The notes below the pieces were generated by a model. It did not search any database, was not told where the DNA came from, and was given only the letters and a program-made list of their open reading frames with translations. 55,138 nt of DNA from Candidatus Omnitrophota bacterium. Its GTDB lineage: Bacteria > Omnitrophota > Gorgyraeia > Pluralincolimonadales > Pluralincolimonadaceae. The stretch is taken from positions 1 to 55,138 of the forward strand of contig JAGONY010000005.1 in assembly GCA_017992785.1 (NCBI GenBank). The letters are read 5' to 3'. How positions within the stretch are numbered: position 1 is the first letter of the stretch; every line of letters begins with the position of its first letter. This document shows, one piece after another, positions 40,457 to 49,751 of this stretch. A program made the translations under genes and the position numbers.

Positions 40457-41533
40457 TTATTTGGCCTCTTTGAGCTTCATATCTTTTTCCTGCTTCAGCA
40501 ATTCCATTATTATCTCCTCGAGGTCTCCTTCAAGCACGTTCTCGAGGTTATGCACCGTCAGGCCGATCCTGTGGTCGGTCACGCGCCTGTCCGGATAATT
40601 ATACGTCCGTATCTTCTCGCTGCGTTCCCCGGTGCCTATCTGCGTCTTGCGCTCCTTCGCTATCTTGGCGTGCTGTTCGCTTACGGCCTTGTCGAGCAGG
40701 CGCGCGCGAAGCACCTTCATAGCCTTGTTCTTGTTCTTCAGCTGCGAGCGCTCGTCCTGGCACTGCACGACGATGCCGGTAGGGACATGCGTTATCCTTA
40801 CGGCCGAATCGGCCGTATTGACCGACTGCCCTCCGGCGCCCGAAGACCTGAAGACGTCGATCTTGAGGTCCTTCGCGTCTATTTTGATGTCGACATCCTC
40901 CGCCTCGGGAAGCACCGCGACCGATACCGTCGACGTATGTATCCTGCCGGACGCTTCCGTGGCAGGCACCCTCTGCACCCTGTGGACGCCCGATTCGAAT
41001 TTCATCTTCCGGTAGACGCCGTTCCCGTTTATGCCGAAGACGACTTCCTTGAACCCGCCGGCCTCCGATATGCTCGAGCCGAGCATCTCGACGGACCAGC
41101 CCAGGCCCGCCGCGTATTTCGAATACATCCTGAAGAGGTCCGAAGCGAACAAAGAGGCCTCCTGGCCGCCTGTGCCCGCGCGTATCTCGACTATGATGTT
41201 CTTGTCGGCGTCGGGATCGTCCTCGAGGAGCATCTCCTCGATCTCCTTCTCAAGGGCCGGCATCTTCTTCCTCAAGCCGAGCAACTCTTCCTTCGCGAGT
41301 TCCGCGAAATCGGCGTCGTCCGATTTCTTCGCGAGGACGCCTTCAAGCTCATCGACCTCGGAACCCGCTTTCTTGTATTCCCTGTACTTCGAGACGATGC
41401 CGCGCAGCGACGCGAGCTCCTTCGTGAGTTTCTGGTACGAGGAGGAATCGGATATCACCTTCGGGTCCGTGATAAGCCGTTCAAGCTCCTCGTAACGCCT
41501 GAGCCTCGTCTCTAACGCCTCAAACATCAGCAT
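40457..41533 (-). CDS. prfA: Peptide chain release factor 1
   Basis: RF1 ends translation at UAA and UAG. The 358-residue length is normal. Visible are AGTGGQEASLFASDLFRMY, the reading motif region RVPATEASGRIHTS with PAT, and the GGQ loop in SSGAGGQSVNTADSAVRITH, whose Gln is the target of PrmC. It lies 9 bases after rpmE. Confidence 0.97.
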   Translation of the reverse strand: MLMFEALETRLRRYEELERLITDPKVISDSSSYQKLTKELASLRGIVSKYREYKKAGSEVDELEGVLAKKSDDADFAELAKEELLGLRKKMPALEKEIEEMLLEDDPDADKNIIVEIRAGTGGQEASLFASDLFRMYSKYAAGLGWSVEMLGSSISEAGGFKEVVFGINGNGVYRKMKFESGVHRVQRVPATEASGRIHTSTVSVAVLPEAEDVDIKIDAKDLKIDVFRSSGAGGQSVNTADSAVRITHVPTGIVVQCQDERSQLKNKNKAMKVLRARLLDKAVSEQHAKIAKERKTQIGTGERSEKIRTYNYPDRRVTDHRIGLTVHNLENVLEGDLEEIIMELLKQEKDMKLKEAK

Positions 41534-41542
41534 AGGATGCCG

Positions 41543-41743
41543 TTACTTCTTCCCGTACTTTTTCTTGAACTTTTCGACCCTGCCCGCGGTATCCATGATC
41601 TTCGTCGTGCCGGTAAAGAACGGGTGGCACTTCGAACAGATCTCTACCTTGATGTTCGGCTTCACCGAGCGCGTATGTATCACCTCGCCGCACGCGCAGG
41701 TTATCGTCGTCTGTTCGTATTTCGGATGGATCTTCTCCTTCAT
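41543..41743 (-). CDS. rpmE: 50S ribosomal protein L31, zinc-binding form
   Basis: The 66-residue protein begins [20 protein letters not shown] and has [11 protein letters not shown]; the four cysteines (CAC and CSKC) mark the zinc-binding (C+) form. It lies 28 bases after rho and 9 before prfA; rho-rpmE-prfA-prmC is a well-known order. Confidence 0.97.
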   Translation of the reverse strand: MKEKIHPKYEQTTITCACGEVIHTRSVKPNIKVEICSKCHPFFTGTTKIMDTAGRVEKFKKKYGKK

Positions 41744-41771
41744 CTTGCTCTCCTTTTTATTTTCGTGTTGA

Positions 41772-43109
41772 TTATTTCTGCTGCATGTTCATGAGGAATT
41801 CGGCGTTCGTCTTGGTCTTGCTTAACCTGTCTACGAGCAGCTCCATTGCCTCGTCCGAATTCATCTCGTTGAGGACCTTCCTGAGTATCCAGATGCGCTT
41901 CAGCTCATCCTCTTTCAACAACAGGTCTTCCTTCCTCGTATTCGACCGCTTGATGTCGATCGCGGGGTAGATCCTCTTCTGGAACATGTTCCTGTCGAGC
42001 TGGAGTTCCATGTTGCCGGTGCCCTTGAACTCCTCGAAGATGACCTCGTCCATGCGGCTGCCCGTATCCACGAGTGCCGTCGCGATTATCGTAAGCGAAC
42101 CGCCTTCCTCGACCGCCCTCGCAGCACCGAAGAACCTCTTCGGCTTGTGCAGCGCGCTCGAGTCGACGCCGCCGGAAAGTATCTTTCCGCTATGCGGGGC
42201 GACCGTGTTGTAGGCGCGCGCGAGTCGCGTTATCGAGTCGAGCAGGACTACAACGTCCTTCTTGTTCTCGACGAGCCTCTTCGCCTTCTCGAGGACTATC
42301 TCGGCGACCTGTATATGCCTTTCGGCGGGCTCATCGAACGTGGAACTAACCACTTCGCCCTTTACCGAACGCTGCATATCGGTAACTTCCTCGGGGCGCT
42401 CGTCGATAAGCAGGACTATCAGGACAACATCCGGATAGTTCTTCATTATCGAGTTCGAGATCTTCTGCAGAAGTATCGTCTTGCCGCTGTACGGCTGTGC
42501 GACGATAAGGCCCCTCTGCCCTTTTCCGATCGGCGTAAGCATATCCATTATCCTCATGGATGTCTCGCCGGGTTCGGTCTCGAGCACATACCTCTCGTTA
42601 GCGTAGAGCGGCGTCAAATTATCAAACAATGTCCTCTCCTTCATCGATTCCGGATGTTCCATGTTGACGACCTCTACCTTCAGCAGCGCGAAGTAGCGCT
42701 CGCCTTCCTTCGGGGGGCGTATCTGTCCGCTGACGGTATCGCCGGTCCTGAGGTCGAACCTGCGTATCTGGCTCGGCGACACATAAATGTCGTCGGGTGA
42801 CGGCAGGTAATTATAGTTCGAGGAACGCAGGAACCCGAACCCGTCCGGCAGTATCTCGAGCACTCCCTCGCCGAACATGAACCCCTCCTTCTCGGCCTGC
42901 GCCTGAAGGATCTTGAATATGAGGTCCTGTTTCTTGAGCCCGCTGATGGAGTTTATGCCAAGGTCCTTCGAGGCCTTGGTGAGCTCCTGTATCGTCATCT
43001 TCTTGAGTTTGGCGATATTGAACACCGGCCCGGACGACTCTTTGGGCTCGGACTCTTTCGCCTCCTTGCCTGCCTGTTTTCCGTTTGTCTCTTCGCCGCT
43101 ACTTTTCAT
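41772..43109 (-). CDS. rho: Transcription termination factor Rho
   Basis: Rho is the hexameric RNA helicase that ends transcription. The 445-residue protein has a short charged leader (1-30), the Rho N domain ([15 protein letters not shown]), the RNA-binding cold-shock-like domain with [15 protein letters not shown], Walker A AQPYSGKT, Walker [16 protein letters not shown] and the Q-loop region [24 protein letters not shown]. The P-loop has Tyr-Ser where many Rho proteins have Lys-Ala. It overlaps the GGDEF gene by 11 bases. Confidence 0.97.
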   Translation of the reverse strand: MKSSGEETNGKQAGKEAKESEPKESSGPVFNIAKLKKMTIQELTKASKDLGINSISGLKKQDLIFKILQAQAEKEGFMFGEGVLEILPDGFGFLRSSNYNYLPSPDDIYVSPSQIRRFDLRTGDTVSGQIRPPKEGERYFALLKVEVVNMEHPESMKERTLFDNLTPLYANERYVLETEPGETSMRIMDMLTPIGKGQRGLIVAQPYSGKTILLQKISNSIMKNYPDVVLIVLLIDERPEEVTDMQRSVKGEVVSSTFDEPAERHIQVAEIVLEKAKRLVENKKDVVVLLDSITRLARAYNTVAPHSGKILSGGVDSSALHKPKRFFGAARAVEEGGSLTIIATALVDTGSRMDEVIFEEFKGTGNMELQLDRNMFQKRIYPAIDIKRSNTRKEDLLLKEDELKRIWILRKVLNEMNSDEAMELLVDRLSKTKTNAEFLMNMQQK

Positions 43110-43617
43110 TCCATTCCTCCTCTTCCATGAACACTTTAAAGGTTCCTCCCTCTTTTTGAGCCAATGCTAATGCCTCCATAGCGCATCCCAGCAGTTCCTC
43201 TCCCGAGAAAGCAAACGAAAAATAGTGCGCTATCCCGATGGATGCCGAGATCTTCAGCTTCGCGGAGGTAAATTCGAGCGAGCTGAGCGCTTCCAGTATC
43301 TGCGCGCTGCGCTGCTTCGCTTCCTTCAACGTGACGCCGCGCAGCAGGACAAGGAACTCGTCCCCGCCGAACCTCGCGAGCAGGTCGCTGCCGGTTATGC
43401 AGCCCCTGATCGTCCGGGATACGGCCGCAAGGAGATCATCTCCTACGTGCCTGCCGTACCAACGGTTCACCCTCTCTAAATTATCTATGTCAATCAGAAG
43501 CAGTACGACGGATGGAAGCAGCCTTTTGTCCTTCGAACCGGATATCTCCCCGCCGAGTATCGCGAGGATATCCTCGATCTTATTGGGGCAGTTTACGCCC
43601 CCGCCAGCTTCTTCCAT
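43099..43617 (-). CDS. Small GGDEF-domain protein (putative diguanylate cyclase)
   Basis: The 172-residue protein is almost only a GGDEF domain: [34 protein letters not shown] with an intact signature, and a final [10 protein letters not shown]. It should be able to make c-di-GMP if it dimerises, but no sensor domain is present. The inhibitory I-site (RxxD five residues before the signature) reads TGSD, so product inhibition is probably lost. The reading frame overlaps coaE by 25 bases and rho by 11, so it is embedded in a housekeeping operon. The start is uncertain. Confidence 0.82.
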   Translation of the reverse strand: MEEAGGGVNCPNKIEDILAILGGEISGSKDKRLLPSVVLLLIDIDNLERVNRWYGRHVGDDLLAAVSRTIRGCITGSDLLARFGGDEFLVLLRGVTLKEAKQRSAQILEALSSLEFTSAKLKISASIGIAHYFSFAFSGEELLGCAMEALALAQKEGGTFKVFMEEEEWNEK

Positions 43618-44192
43618 ATGGCCCTTACCTGTTTCTCCGTCGATAACATGCTTCCGCCGTTATCTACCACAAAATCCGCCGCCTTTACCTTCCGTCCAAG
43701 GGGCATCTGCGTCCTTATCCTCCTGATTATTTGGGCGCGGCTCAGGCCGAACTTCCTGCATGCCCTCCGGACCTGCACCTCCCTTGGCGCCGAAACCACG
43801 ATAAGCTTGTCTATGTATTTCTGCCCCCCGGTCTCCAGAAGCAGAGGCACATCTAGGGCTACCACAGCCGAACTGTCGGCCCTCCTCGTCCTGTTAACTA
43901 TCGCGCGCATCCGTCTATAGACCTCCGGGTGCAGTATCGCGCACAGCTTCCTGAGTTTCTCCCTATCCGAGAATACCTCCGCCCCCAGCGCCCGCCTGTC
44001 TATATAACCGTCGCGGCGCAATACCTTCCTGCCAAAACGTGAAACTATCTTCTTCCAGGCGGGATTCCCGGGCTCCATTACTCGATGCGATATATCGTCG
44101 GCGTCCACTACCGTAGCGCCGAGCCGGCGAAGCATTTTTGCCACCGTCGTCTTGCCCGTCCCTATACTGCCCGTGACGCCGATTATGAGCAT
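43593..44192 (-). CDS. coaE: Dephospho-CoA kinase
   Basis: CoaE performs the last step of CoA synthesis. The 199-residue P-loop kinase begins MLIIGVTGSIGTGKTTVAKM and has VDADDISHRV, LDVPLLLETG and QVRRACRKFGLS. It lies 5 bases after glgA and is close to polA, an arrangement common in bacteria (polA-coaE). Confidence 0.95.
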   Translation of the reverse strand: MLIIGVTGSIGTGKTTVAKMLRRLGATVVDADDISHRVMEPGNPAWKKIVSRFGRKVLRRDGYIDRRALGAEVFSDREKLRKLCAILHPEVYRRMRAIVNRTRRADSSAVVALDVPLLLETGGQKYIDKLIVVSAPREVQVRRACRKFGLSRAQIIRRIRTQMPLGRKVKAADFVVDNGGSMLSTEKQVRAIWKKLAGA

Positions 44193-44197
44193 CTGTT

Positions 44198-45550
44198 TTA
44201 CTTCTTCCCGTATAATTCCAGGTATTTTTTTGCCGACTTATCCCACGAAAAATCGCATCTCTTCGCGTTCGAGACCAGCTTCGCCCAAAGCTTCTTTTGC
44301 TTATAGATGCTTATGGCGCGCTTCACGGCGTCGAAGAGTTCCCATGCGTCATAGTTCCCGAACAGGAAGCCGTTGCCCGAGCCCGTTGACGCGTCAAATT
44401 CCTTTATCGTATCGGCGAGGCCGCCGGTATTCCTGACCACAGGTATAGTGCCGTACCTGAGCGATATGATCTGCCCGAGGCCGCAGGGCTCGTACCTGGA
44501 CGGCATAAGGAACATGTCGCATCCGGCGTATATCTTCTTCGCGAGCGCCTCATCAAATTTAAGGTTGATCGACGCCTTATGCGGTATCCTCCTGCTTATA
44601 TCCTCGAAAAGCCGGTGGTATTTCTCCTCGCCCGTCCCGAGCAGTATGAACTGCACGTCGAGGTCCAGCATCTGGTTTATCATCTGCGCGATCAGGTCGA
44701 GGCCTTTCTGGTCCGCGAGCCTCGATATCACGCCTATAAGCGGCATATCGGCGTTCTGCTCGAGCCCGCTCTCTTTCTGGAGCAGCGCCTTGTCCCTGCG
44801 CTTTCCGGCCGGCCCCGGGACCCACTCCCCGTAATCTATCCCGTTGAGTATCCCGAACAGGGAATCCCTGCGCTCCCTCAGCAGCGGGTCAAGCCCGTAT
44901 CCGAATTCCGGCTGCTGTATCTCACTTGCGTATGTCGGGGATACGGTCGTTATAAGGTCGGTAAATACGAGGCCGCCCTTAAGTATATTCACCATGTCGT
45001 AATATTCGAGCCGGTGCATCGTGAAGTATTCCCATCCGAGCCCTGTTTTTTCGAACTGCTCTTTCGGGAATATACCCTGATAGCCCATGTTGTGAACGGT
45101 CAGGACCGTCTTAATGCCCTTATAGAACCTGTCCCTTCCCATAAGTTTTTCTTTAAGGTATACGGGAACGAGCGCCGTCTGCCAGTCGTTGCAGTGGATG
45201 ACGTCGGGCTTGAACTTCATCTCTTTCGCCATCGCGAGCACGCGCTTCGAGAAGAATACGAACCTGTCGAGGTTATCGCCGTAATCTCCGGACTTCTCGG
45301 CGTAAAGGTTGTCCCTCATGAAATACCCGTCGTTCTCCACGAAATGGACCGGAACTTTGCCCGCAAGCATGGCCTTCGCTCCCCTGGCCTTGACGCATTT
45401 ATATTTCGGCGTAATGACCCTGACATCCGCGCCCGCCTTATGCAGCGCTACCGGGAGGCTGCCGGCCACATCCGCCAGCCCGCCCGTCTTCGAGAACGGT
45501 TCCACTTCGCTTGACGCAAAAAGTATCTTCAGCTTCTTCCTGCTCGCCAT
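44198..45550 (-). CDS. glgA: Glycogen (starch) synthase
   Basis: GlgA extends alpha-1,4-glucan from ADP-glucose. The 450-residue GT5 enzyme shows EVEPFSKTGGLADVAGSLP with the substrate Lys, DVIHCNDWQTALVPVYL, VHNMGYQGIFP, and MPSRYEPCGLGQIISLRYG with the two conserved Glu/Gln-type positions. It is about 20-30 residues shorter than usual in the middle (NGIDYGEWVPGPAGKRRD lacks the normal insert). The gene lies one base after polA and suggests glycogen storage. Confidence 0.93.
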   Translation of the reverse strand: MASRKKLKILFASSEVEPFSKTGGLADVAGSLPVALHKAGADVRVITPKYKCVKARGAKAMLAGKVPVHFVENDGYFMRDNLYAEKSGDYGDNLDRFVFFSKRVLAMAKEMKFKPDVIHCNDWQTALVPVYLKEKLMGRDRFYKGIKTVLTVHNMGYQGIFPKEQFEKTGLGWEYFTMHRLEYYDMVNILKGGLVFTDLITTVSPTYASEIQQPEFGYGLDPLLRERRDSLFGILNGIDYGEWVPGPAGKRRDKALLQKESGLEQNADMPLIGVISRLADQKGLDLIAQMINQMLDLDVQFILLGTGEEKYHRLFEDISRRIPHKASINLKFDEALAKKIYAGCDMFLMPSRYEPCGLGQIISLRYGTIPVVRNTGGLADTIKEFDASTGSGNGFLFGNYDAWELFDAVKRAISIYKQKKLWAKLVSNAKRCDFSWDKSAKKYLELYGKK

Positions 45551-45551
45551 A

Positions 45552-48218
45552 TCAGGCAGCCTCCAGCCAGTTTTCGCCTACCTTGACCTGCACCTTTACG
45601 GGGACGTTAAGCTTTACAACCTGTTCCATCCTCTCCTTTACGAGCTCGCGCATCAGCTTCACTTCCTCCGGCGGCACTTCGAATATGAGTTCGTCGTGCA
45701 CCTGCAGCAGCATCTTCGATCTCAGTTTCTTCTCGTTCATCACGTTAAATATGTTTATCATCGCTATCTTTATAAGGTCCGCGGCCGATCCCTGTATCGG
45801 AGCGTTTATCGCAGCGCGTTCCGCGAACTGCCTTACCGAGTTGTTCCTGTTGTTTATCTCAGGCAGGTACCTGCGGCGGTTAAGGATGGTCGTGACATAA
45901 CCGTCATTTCGCGCCTCTTCGACGAGGTCGCCGAGGAACGCCTTCACTTTACCGTACTTCTCAAAATACGCATCTATGAAATCCTTCGCTTTCGATATCT
46001 CTATCTTGAGTTCCTTCGAGAGCCCGAAAGGGCTCATCCCGTAAATTATGCCGAAATTCACCGTCTTCGCTATGGAGCGCATCTCAGGCGTCACGTCGCC
46101 TTCTTTCACGTCGAAGATAAGCGATGCCGTATGCGTATGGATATCGCGGCCGCTCTCGAACGCCTTCAGGAGTTCCGGGTCCGCCGAGAAATGCGCGAGT
46201 ATCCTTAGCTCTATCTGCGAATAGTCCGCCGTCAGGACCGACCAGCCCTCGCGGCCCGCTATGAACGCCTTGCGTATCTTCCTTCCCATCTCCGTCTTGA
46301 CCGGGATATTCTGGAAGTTAGGGTCGGAAGAACTCAGCCTTCCGGTAGCGGTGACCGTCTGGTTGAACGAAGTATGCACGCGGCCCGTCTTCGGGTTGAC
46401 CAGCTCCGGCAACGCGTCGACATACGTCGATTTCAGTTTCTGTATCTCGCGGTATTTCAGCAGCAACGCCGGCAGCTTATGCGAACCGGAAAGCGTTTCG
46501 AGCACATCCACGTCGGTCGACTGGCCGGTCTTCGTCTTCTTCACGACAGGGAGCTTCAGCTTTACGAACAGTATCTCTGCCAGCTGTTTCGGCGAATTTA
46601 TGTTGAATTCGGTTCCGGCCGCCTCGTATATCTCCGCGGTTATCTTTTCGAGCTGCTTCTCCATCTCCTTTGACATCGCGCCGAGATACGCGGTATCAAT
46701 CGCTACGCCGCTGAGCTCCATATCCGTGAGGCAATCTATGAGCGGCATCTCGACCTCATGGAAGAGCTTTCCCATGCCCTTCTCCTCGAGCTGGCCGTCG
46801 AGGACCTTCTTGAGCCTGAACGTCGCGTCCGAATCCTGGCAGCAGTAATCCTTTACCCTGCCTACCTCGACCTCCTTCATCGTTATCCTCTTCTTGCCTT
46901 CGCCTATAAGTTCGGTTATCGGCGTCTTCTTCAGGTCAAGATACTCGAGCGTTATGTCTTCGAGGTTATGGTTCGATTTCGAAGGATTCAGCACGTAGGA
47001 CGCGACCATCGTGTCAAAAAGCTCGCCTTTTATATCTATGCCGTTTACGGCCAACAGCAACTTCTCGTATTTGATGTTCTGGCCGACCTTTGCTATCCCC
47101 TTATCTTCAAACACGCGCTTAAGGTCCCCGAAGAGCCCCGCCTTATCGAACCCGCCTTTTACATCCCCTATCGGCACGTAATAAGCGGTTCCCTCTTTCC
47201 AGCAGAATGATATCCCGACCGGCTCGCACGACATTGGGTCGGTCCCGGTCGTCTCAAAATCAAGCGCGAACTCTTTCTGCCCCGAGAGCTCCTTTATGAG
47301 CCGTTTGAGGGCCGCGTCGCCTTCGACGAGCTCATATTTGCCCGTTATCTGCTTTCCCGGGGCCGAATAATCCTTTAACAGGCTCCTGAACTCAAGCTCA
47401 GAATAGATCCCGTAGAGCTTCTCCCTGTCCGGTTCGGCAAGGCGCAGTTTTTCGAGGTCAACATCGATGGGCACTTCGGAGTCAACGGTCGCGAGGTCCT
47501 TGCTCATCAGCGCCTGTTCCTTATGCTCTGTTATCTTCCTGCGCAGCGCCTCGGACTTGATCTTATCGGCTCCCGCGATCACCTTGTCCAGGCTCCCGAA
47601 ATCTTCCATAAGCTTCTTCGCGGTGACTTCCCCGATACCCGTGACGCCCGGTATGTTGTCCGATGCGTCGCCCATAAGCGCTATAAGGTCGACTATGCCC
47701 TCCGGGGGGACGCCGTAGCGTTCTTTTACAGCGTCCTTGTCGTATATTAGCCCCTCCTTATGGACATTGTATACCTTGACATTGGGACCGACGAGCTGGA
47801 GCATGTCCTTGTCGCCCGTCACGATATAGACCTCGTATCCCGCGGCCACCGCCGACTTTGTAAGCGTTGCGAGTATGTCGTCCGCTTCATAGCCCTGCAA
47901 TTCAAAGACCGGTATATTGTATGCCCTGACCACGTCCTTTATTATCGGCATCTGGTCGACGAGCTCTTCCGGCATCGGTTTGCGGTGTATCTTGTACTGC
48001 TCGAATTTCTTATGCCTGAACGTGGGGCCTTTCAGGTCGAAAGCTATCGCGAGATAGCCCGGCTTCTCGTCCTTTATGATCTTGTTTATCATAGTTATGA
48101 AGCCGTATATCGCGTTCGTCGGCTGGCCCTTCGAATTCGAAAGGGCGCGTATGGCATAGAACGCCCTGTAGCAGAACGAATTGCCGTCAATAAGGAATAG
48201 GCGCCTTTTATCGGACAT
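45552..48218 (-). CDS. polA: DNA polymerase I
   Basis: PolA fills gaps and removes primers. The 888 residues hold the 5' nuclease (about 1-290; LIDGNSFCYRAFYA), a 3'-5' exonuclease whose first motif FALDFETTGTD keeps both acidic residues (proofreading probably active), and the polymerase (about 500-888; TADYSQIELRILAHFS and LLQVHDELIFEV). It begins the long housekeeping operon after a 100-base gap. That gap holds only weak promoter-like sequence and no clear terminator. Confidence 0.97.
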   Translation of the reverse strand: MSDKRRLFLIDGNSFCYRAFYAIRALSNSKGQPTNAIYGFITMINKIIKDEKPGYLAIAFDLKGPTFRHKKFEQYKIHRKPMPEELVDQMPIIKDVVRAYNIPVFELQGYEADDILATLTKSAVAAGYEVYIVTGDKDMLQLVGPNVKVYNVHKEGLIYDKDAVKERYGVPPEGIVDLIALMGDASDNIPGVTGIGEVTAKKLMEDFGSLDKVIAGADKIKSEALRRKITEHKEQALMSKDLATVDSEVPIDVDLEKLRLAEPDREKLYGIYSELEFRSLLKDYSAPGKQITGKYELVEGDAALKRLIKELSGQKEFALDFETTGTDPMSCEPVGISFCWKEGTAYYVPIGDVKGGFDKAGLFGDLKRVFEDKGIAKVGQNIKYEKLLLAVNGIDIKGELFDTMVASYVLNPSKSNHNLEDITLEYLDLKKTPITELIGEGKKRITMKEVEVGRVKDYCCQDSDATFRLKKVLDGQLEEKGMGKLFHEVEMPLIDCLTDMELSGVAIDTAYLGAMSKEMEKQLEKITAEIYEAAGTEFNINSPKQLAEILFVKLKLPVVKKTKTGQSTDVDVLETLSGSHKLPALLLKYREIQKLKSTYVDALPELVNPKTGRVHTSFNQTVTATGRLSSSDPNFQNIPVKTEMGRKIRKAFIAGREGWSVLTADYSQIELRILAHFSADPELLKAFESGRDIHTHTASLIFDVKEGDVTPEMRSIAKTVNFGIIYGMSPFGLSKELKIEISKAKDFIDAYFEKYGKVKAFLGDLVEEARNDGYVTTILNRRRYLPEINNRNNSVRQFAERAAINAPIQGSAADLIKIAMINIFNVMNEKKLRSKMLLQVHDELIFEVPPEEVKLMRELVKERMEQVVKLNVPVKVQVKVGENWLEAA

Positions 48219-48318
48219 ATCTTTATGTAAAACTTCTGTTATTTAATGGGTACATTTCCGGTGTAGGCAATGTGCGGGAAAAACAAACAGGCGTGAAACC
48301 CAAACAAGACTGGTTGCT

Positions 48319-48642
48319 CTATTCCTTGAGCTTTACTGCCGTGCCATAAGCATAAACATAGCCGCTGTAGTTGAAGTAATTGATGCCTATGACGCAATCG
48401 GCTCCCAGGTCCCTGGCCGCATCCTTCAATTTTGCGTTCAAACCGTCCAGATTCACTTCTCCGCCGCGGGCCGATACGATCCCGACGACCTTATAGGAGT
48501 CCTTTATGTCGGCTGTCGTAAGGACGATATTCTTCTGCTTGCTGGCCGTGGACTTTGTTTTCGTTATGACCTGCGCGAATACCGTCGAAGCGGCAACGGC
48601 CGCGGCCAATACCACCGACATTACTATAATCTTGCGTTTCAT
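48319..48642 (-). CDS. Secreted YbjQ-like small protein
   Basis: The 107-residue product has a signal peptide (residues 1-23, ending VFA) and a domain like YbjQ/UPF0145 (putative heavy-metal-binding): VVGIVSARGG, KDAARDLGADCVIGINYF and a final beta-strand YGTAVKL. In cytosolic YbjQ proteins the domain forms pentamers; here it is exported and shortened. It overlaps the last secretin gene by 4 bases and closes the pilus operon. Confidence 0.7.
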   Translation of the reverse strand: MKRKIIVMSVVLAAAVAASTVFAQVITKTKSTASKQKNIVLTTADIKDSYKVVGIVSARGGEVNLDGLNAKLKDAARDLGADCVIGINYFNYSGYVYAYGTAVKLKE

Positions 48643-49751
48643 AGTACCGGCTCTCCTCTCGAGTTAAGTACCGTCGCAGTAAGGAATATCACGAGATTCT
48701 TCTTTACGCTGTTCGTGTGGTGCGTCTTGAAAAGATTTCCGATCAGCGGGACATCGCCGAGGAATGGGACCTTCTTTTTCGTCACATTTTCGTCTTCCCT
48801 GATAAGGCCGCCGACCACGACCGTCTCGCCGCTCTTGATCACCACCGATGTCTGCGCTGTCCTCGTATCTATGACCGGGTATCCGAGGCCTTCCGGGAAG
48901 TCCGTCGAGGCCGTTATCGGGAGCTGGTCCACGAGCACGCTTACCTCGGGATGTATATCCATCGTGACCACCTGGCTGTCGCCGGCGACCGTAGGAGTGA
49001 CCTCGAGCATTATACCGGTGACCTTTTCGGCAACCTTATAAACCTCGACCATTACCGGGAACTCCGGGATGCCGATATTCGTCCTCGTGAAATCCGACGC
49101 GTAGGGGACTATATTAGCCAGCTGTATGTTAGCCATCTGCCCTGAAAGGGTCGTTACCGTAGGCGACGACAACAGGTTCGCCTTGCCCTCTTCCTGCAAC
49201 GCCTTCAGGTATACCTGTATGACGCTTCCGGCCTGCGTGAACCTGCCCAGCTTAAGGCCAAGTCCCGATGTCTCGTTGGCCATACCGAAAAACGCGGCAT
49301 CGTCGGCATCTTCGCTTATCGACGGGGAGTGCATGTTAACGCCCATATTGCTGAAACGGCCGGTCTTTTGCGAATGCCTGTCCTCCCTCGCCCACCACCA
49401 CTCCACGCCGAGCTCCTCGATGTCCGTCATCTCGATCTCGACAAACCTTGCCTGTATCTTTACCTGGCTCGGGCCTGTGTCCCAAAGCATTATAAGGTCC
49501 CTTGCCAGCGCCTGGTTACTCGGAGTATCCGTGACCGTAAGCACCCCGGTAACCTCGTCCAGGACTATCTTCCTCTCGGGATTATCGGGAAGCGCCTGCT
49601 GCAGGTATTCCTGTATCGTGGATGCCTCCGCGGGCGACGACACGGATGACTCTTCCGCTTCCTGCGCATGGCAGAGCGGAATACAAGCCGCCGGCACGGT
49701 TATTACCGATATTACCAACGTATATAAGAACGCCTTTATCATATTTTTCAC
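48639..49751 (-). CDS. Short secretin-domain protein 2
   Basis: The 370-residue product has a signal peptide (to about residue 30, LCHA). A small N-domain (about 45-95) is followed by the secretin core: VKIQARFVEIEMTDIEELGV, LLSSPTVTTLSGQMANIQ, MLEVTPTVAGDSQVVTMDIHPEVS, and VIKSGETVVVGGLIREDE, then PFLGDVPLIGNLFK. Secretins form the outer-membrane ring of type IV pili and type II secretion. It is much smaller than GspD or PilQ because it lacks most N-domains. A paralogue of the same size precedes it, with a 4-base overlap. Confidence 0.9.
   Translation of the reverse strand: MKNMIKAFLYTLVISVITVPAACIPLCHAQEAEESSVSSPAEASTIQEYLQQALPDNPERKIVLDEVTGVLTVTDTPSNQALARDLIMLWDTGPSQVKIQARFVEIEMTDIEELGVEWWWAREDRHSQKTGRFSNMGVNMHSPSISEDADDAAFFGMANETSGLGLKLGRFTQAGSVIQVYLKALQEEGKANLLSSPTVTTLSGQMANIQLANIVPYASDFTRTNIGIPEFPVMVEVYKVAEKVTGIMLEVTPTVAGDSQVVTMDIHPEVSVLVDQLPITASTDFPEGLGYPVIDTRTAQTSVVIKSGETVVVGGLIREDENVTKKKVPFLGDVPLIGNLFKTHHTNSVKKNLVIFLTATVLNSRGEPVL

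Noticed and set aside
48219-48318. Promoter or riboswitch in the 100-base gap before polA
   Set aside because: Only a weak TTGCCT-18-TTAAAT match is seen and no strong fold, so I did not list it.
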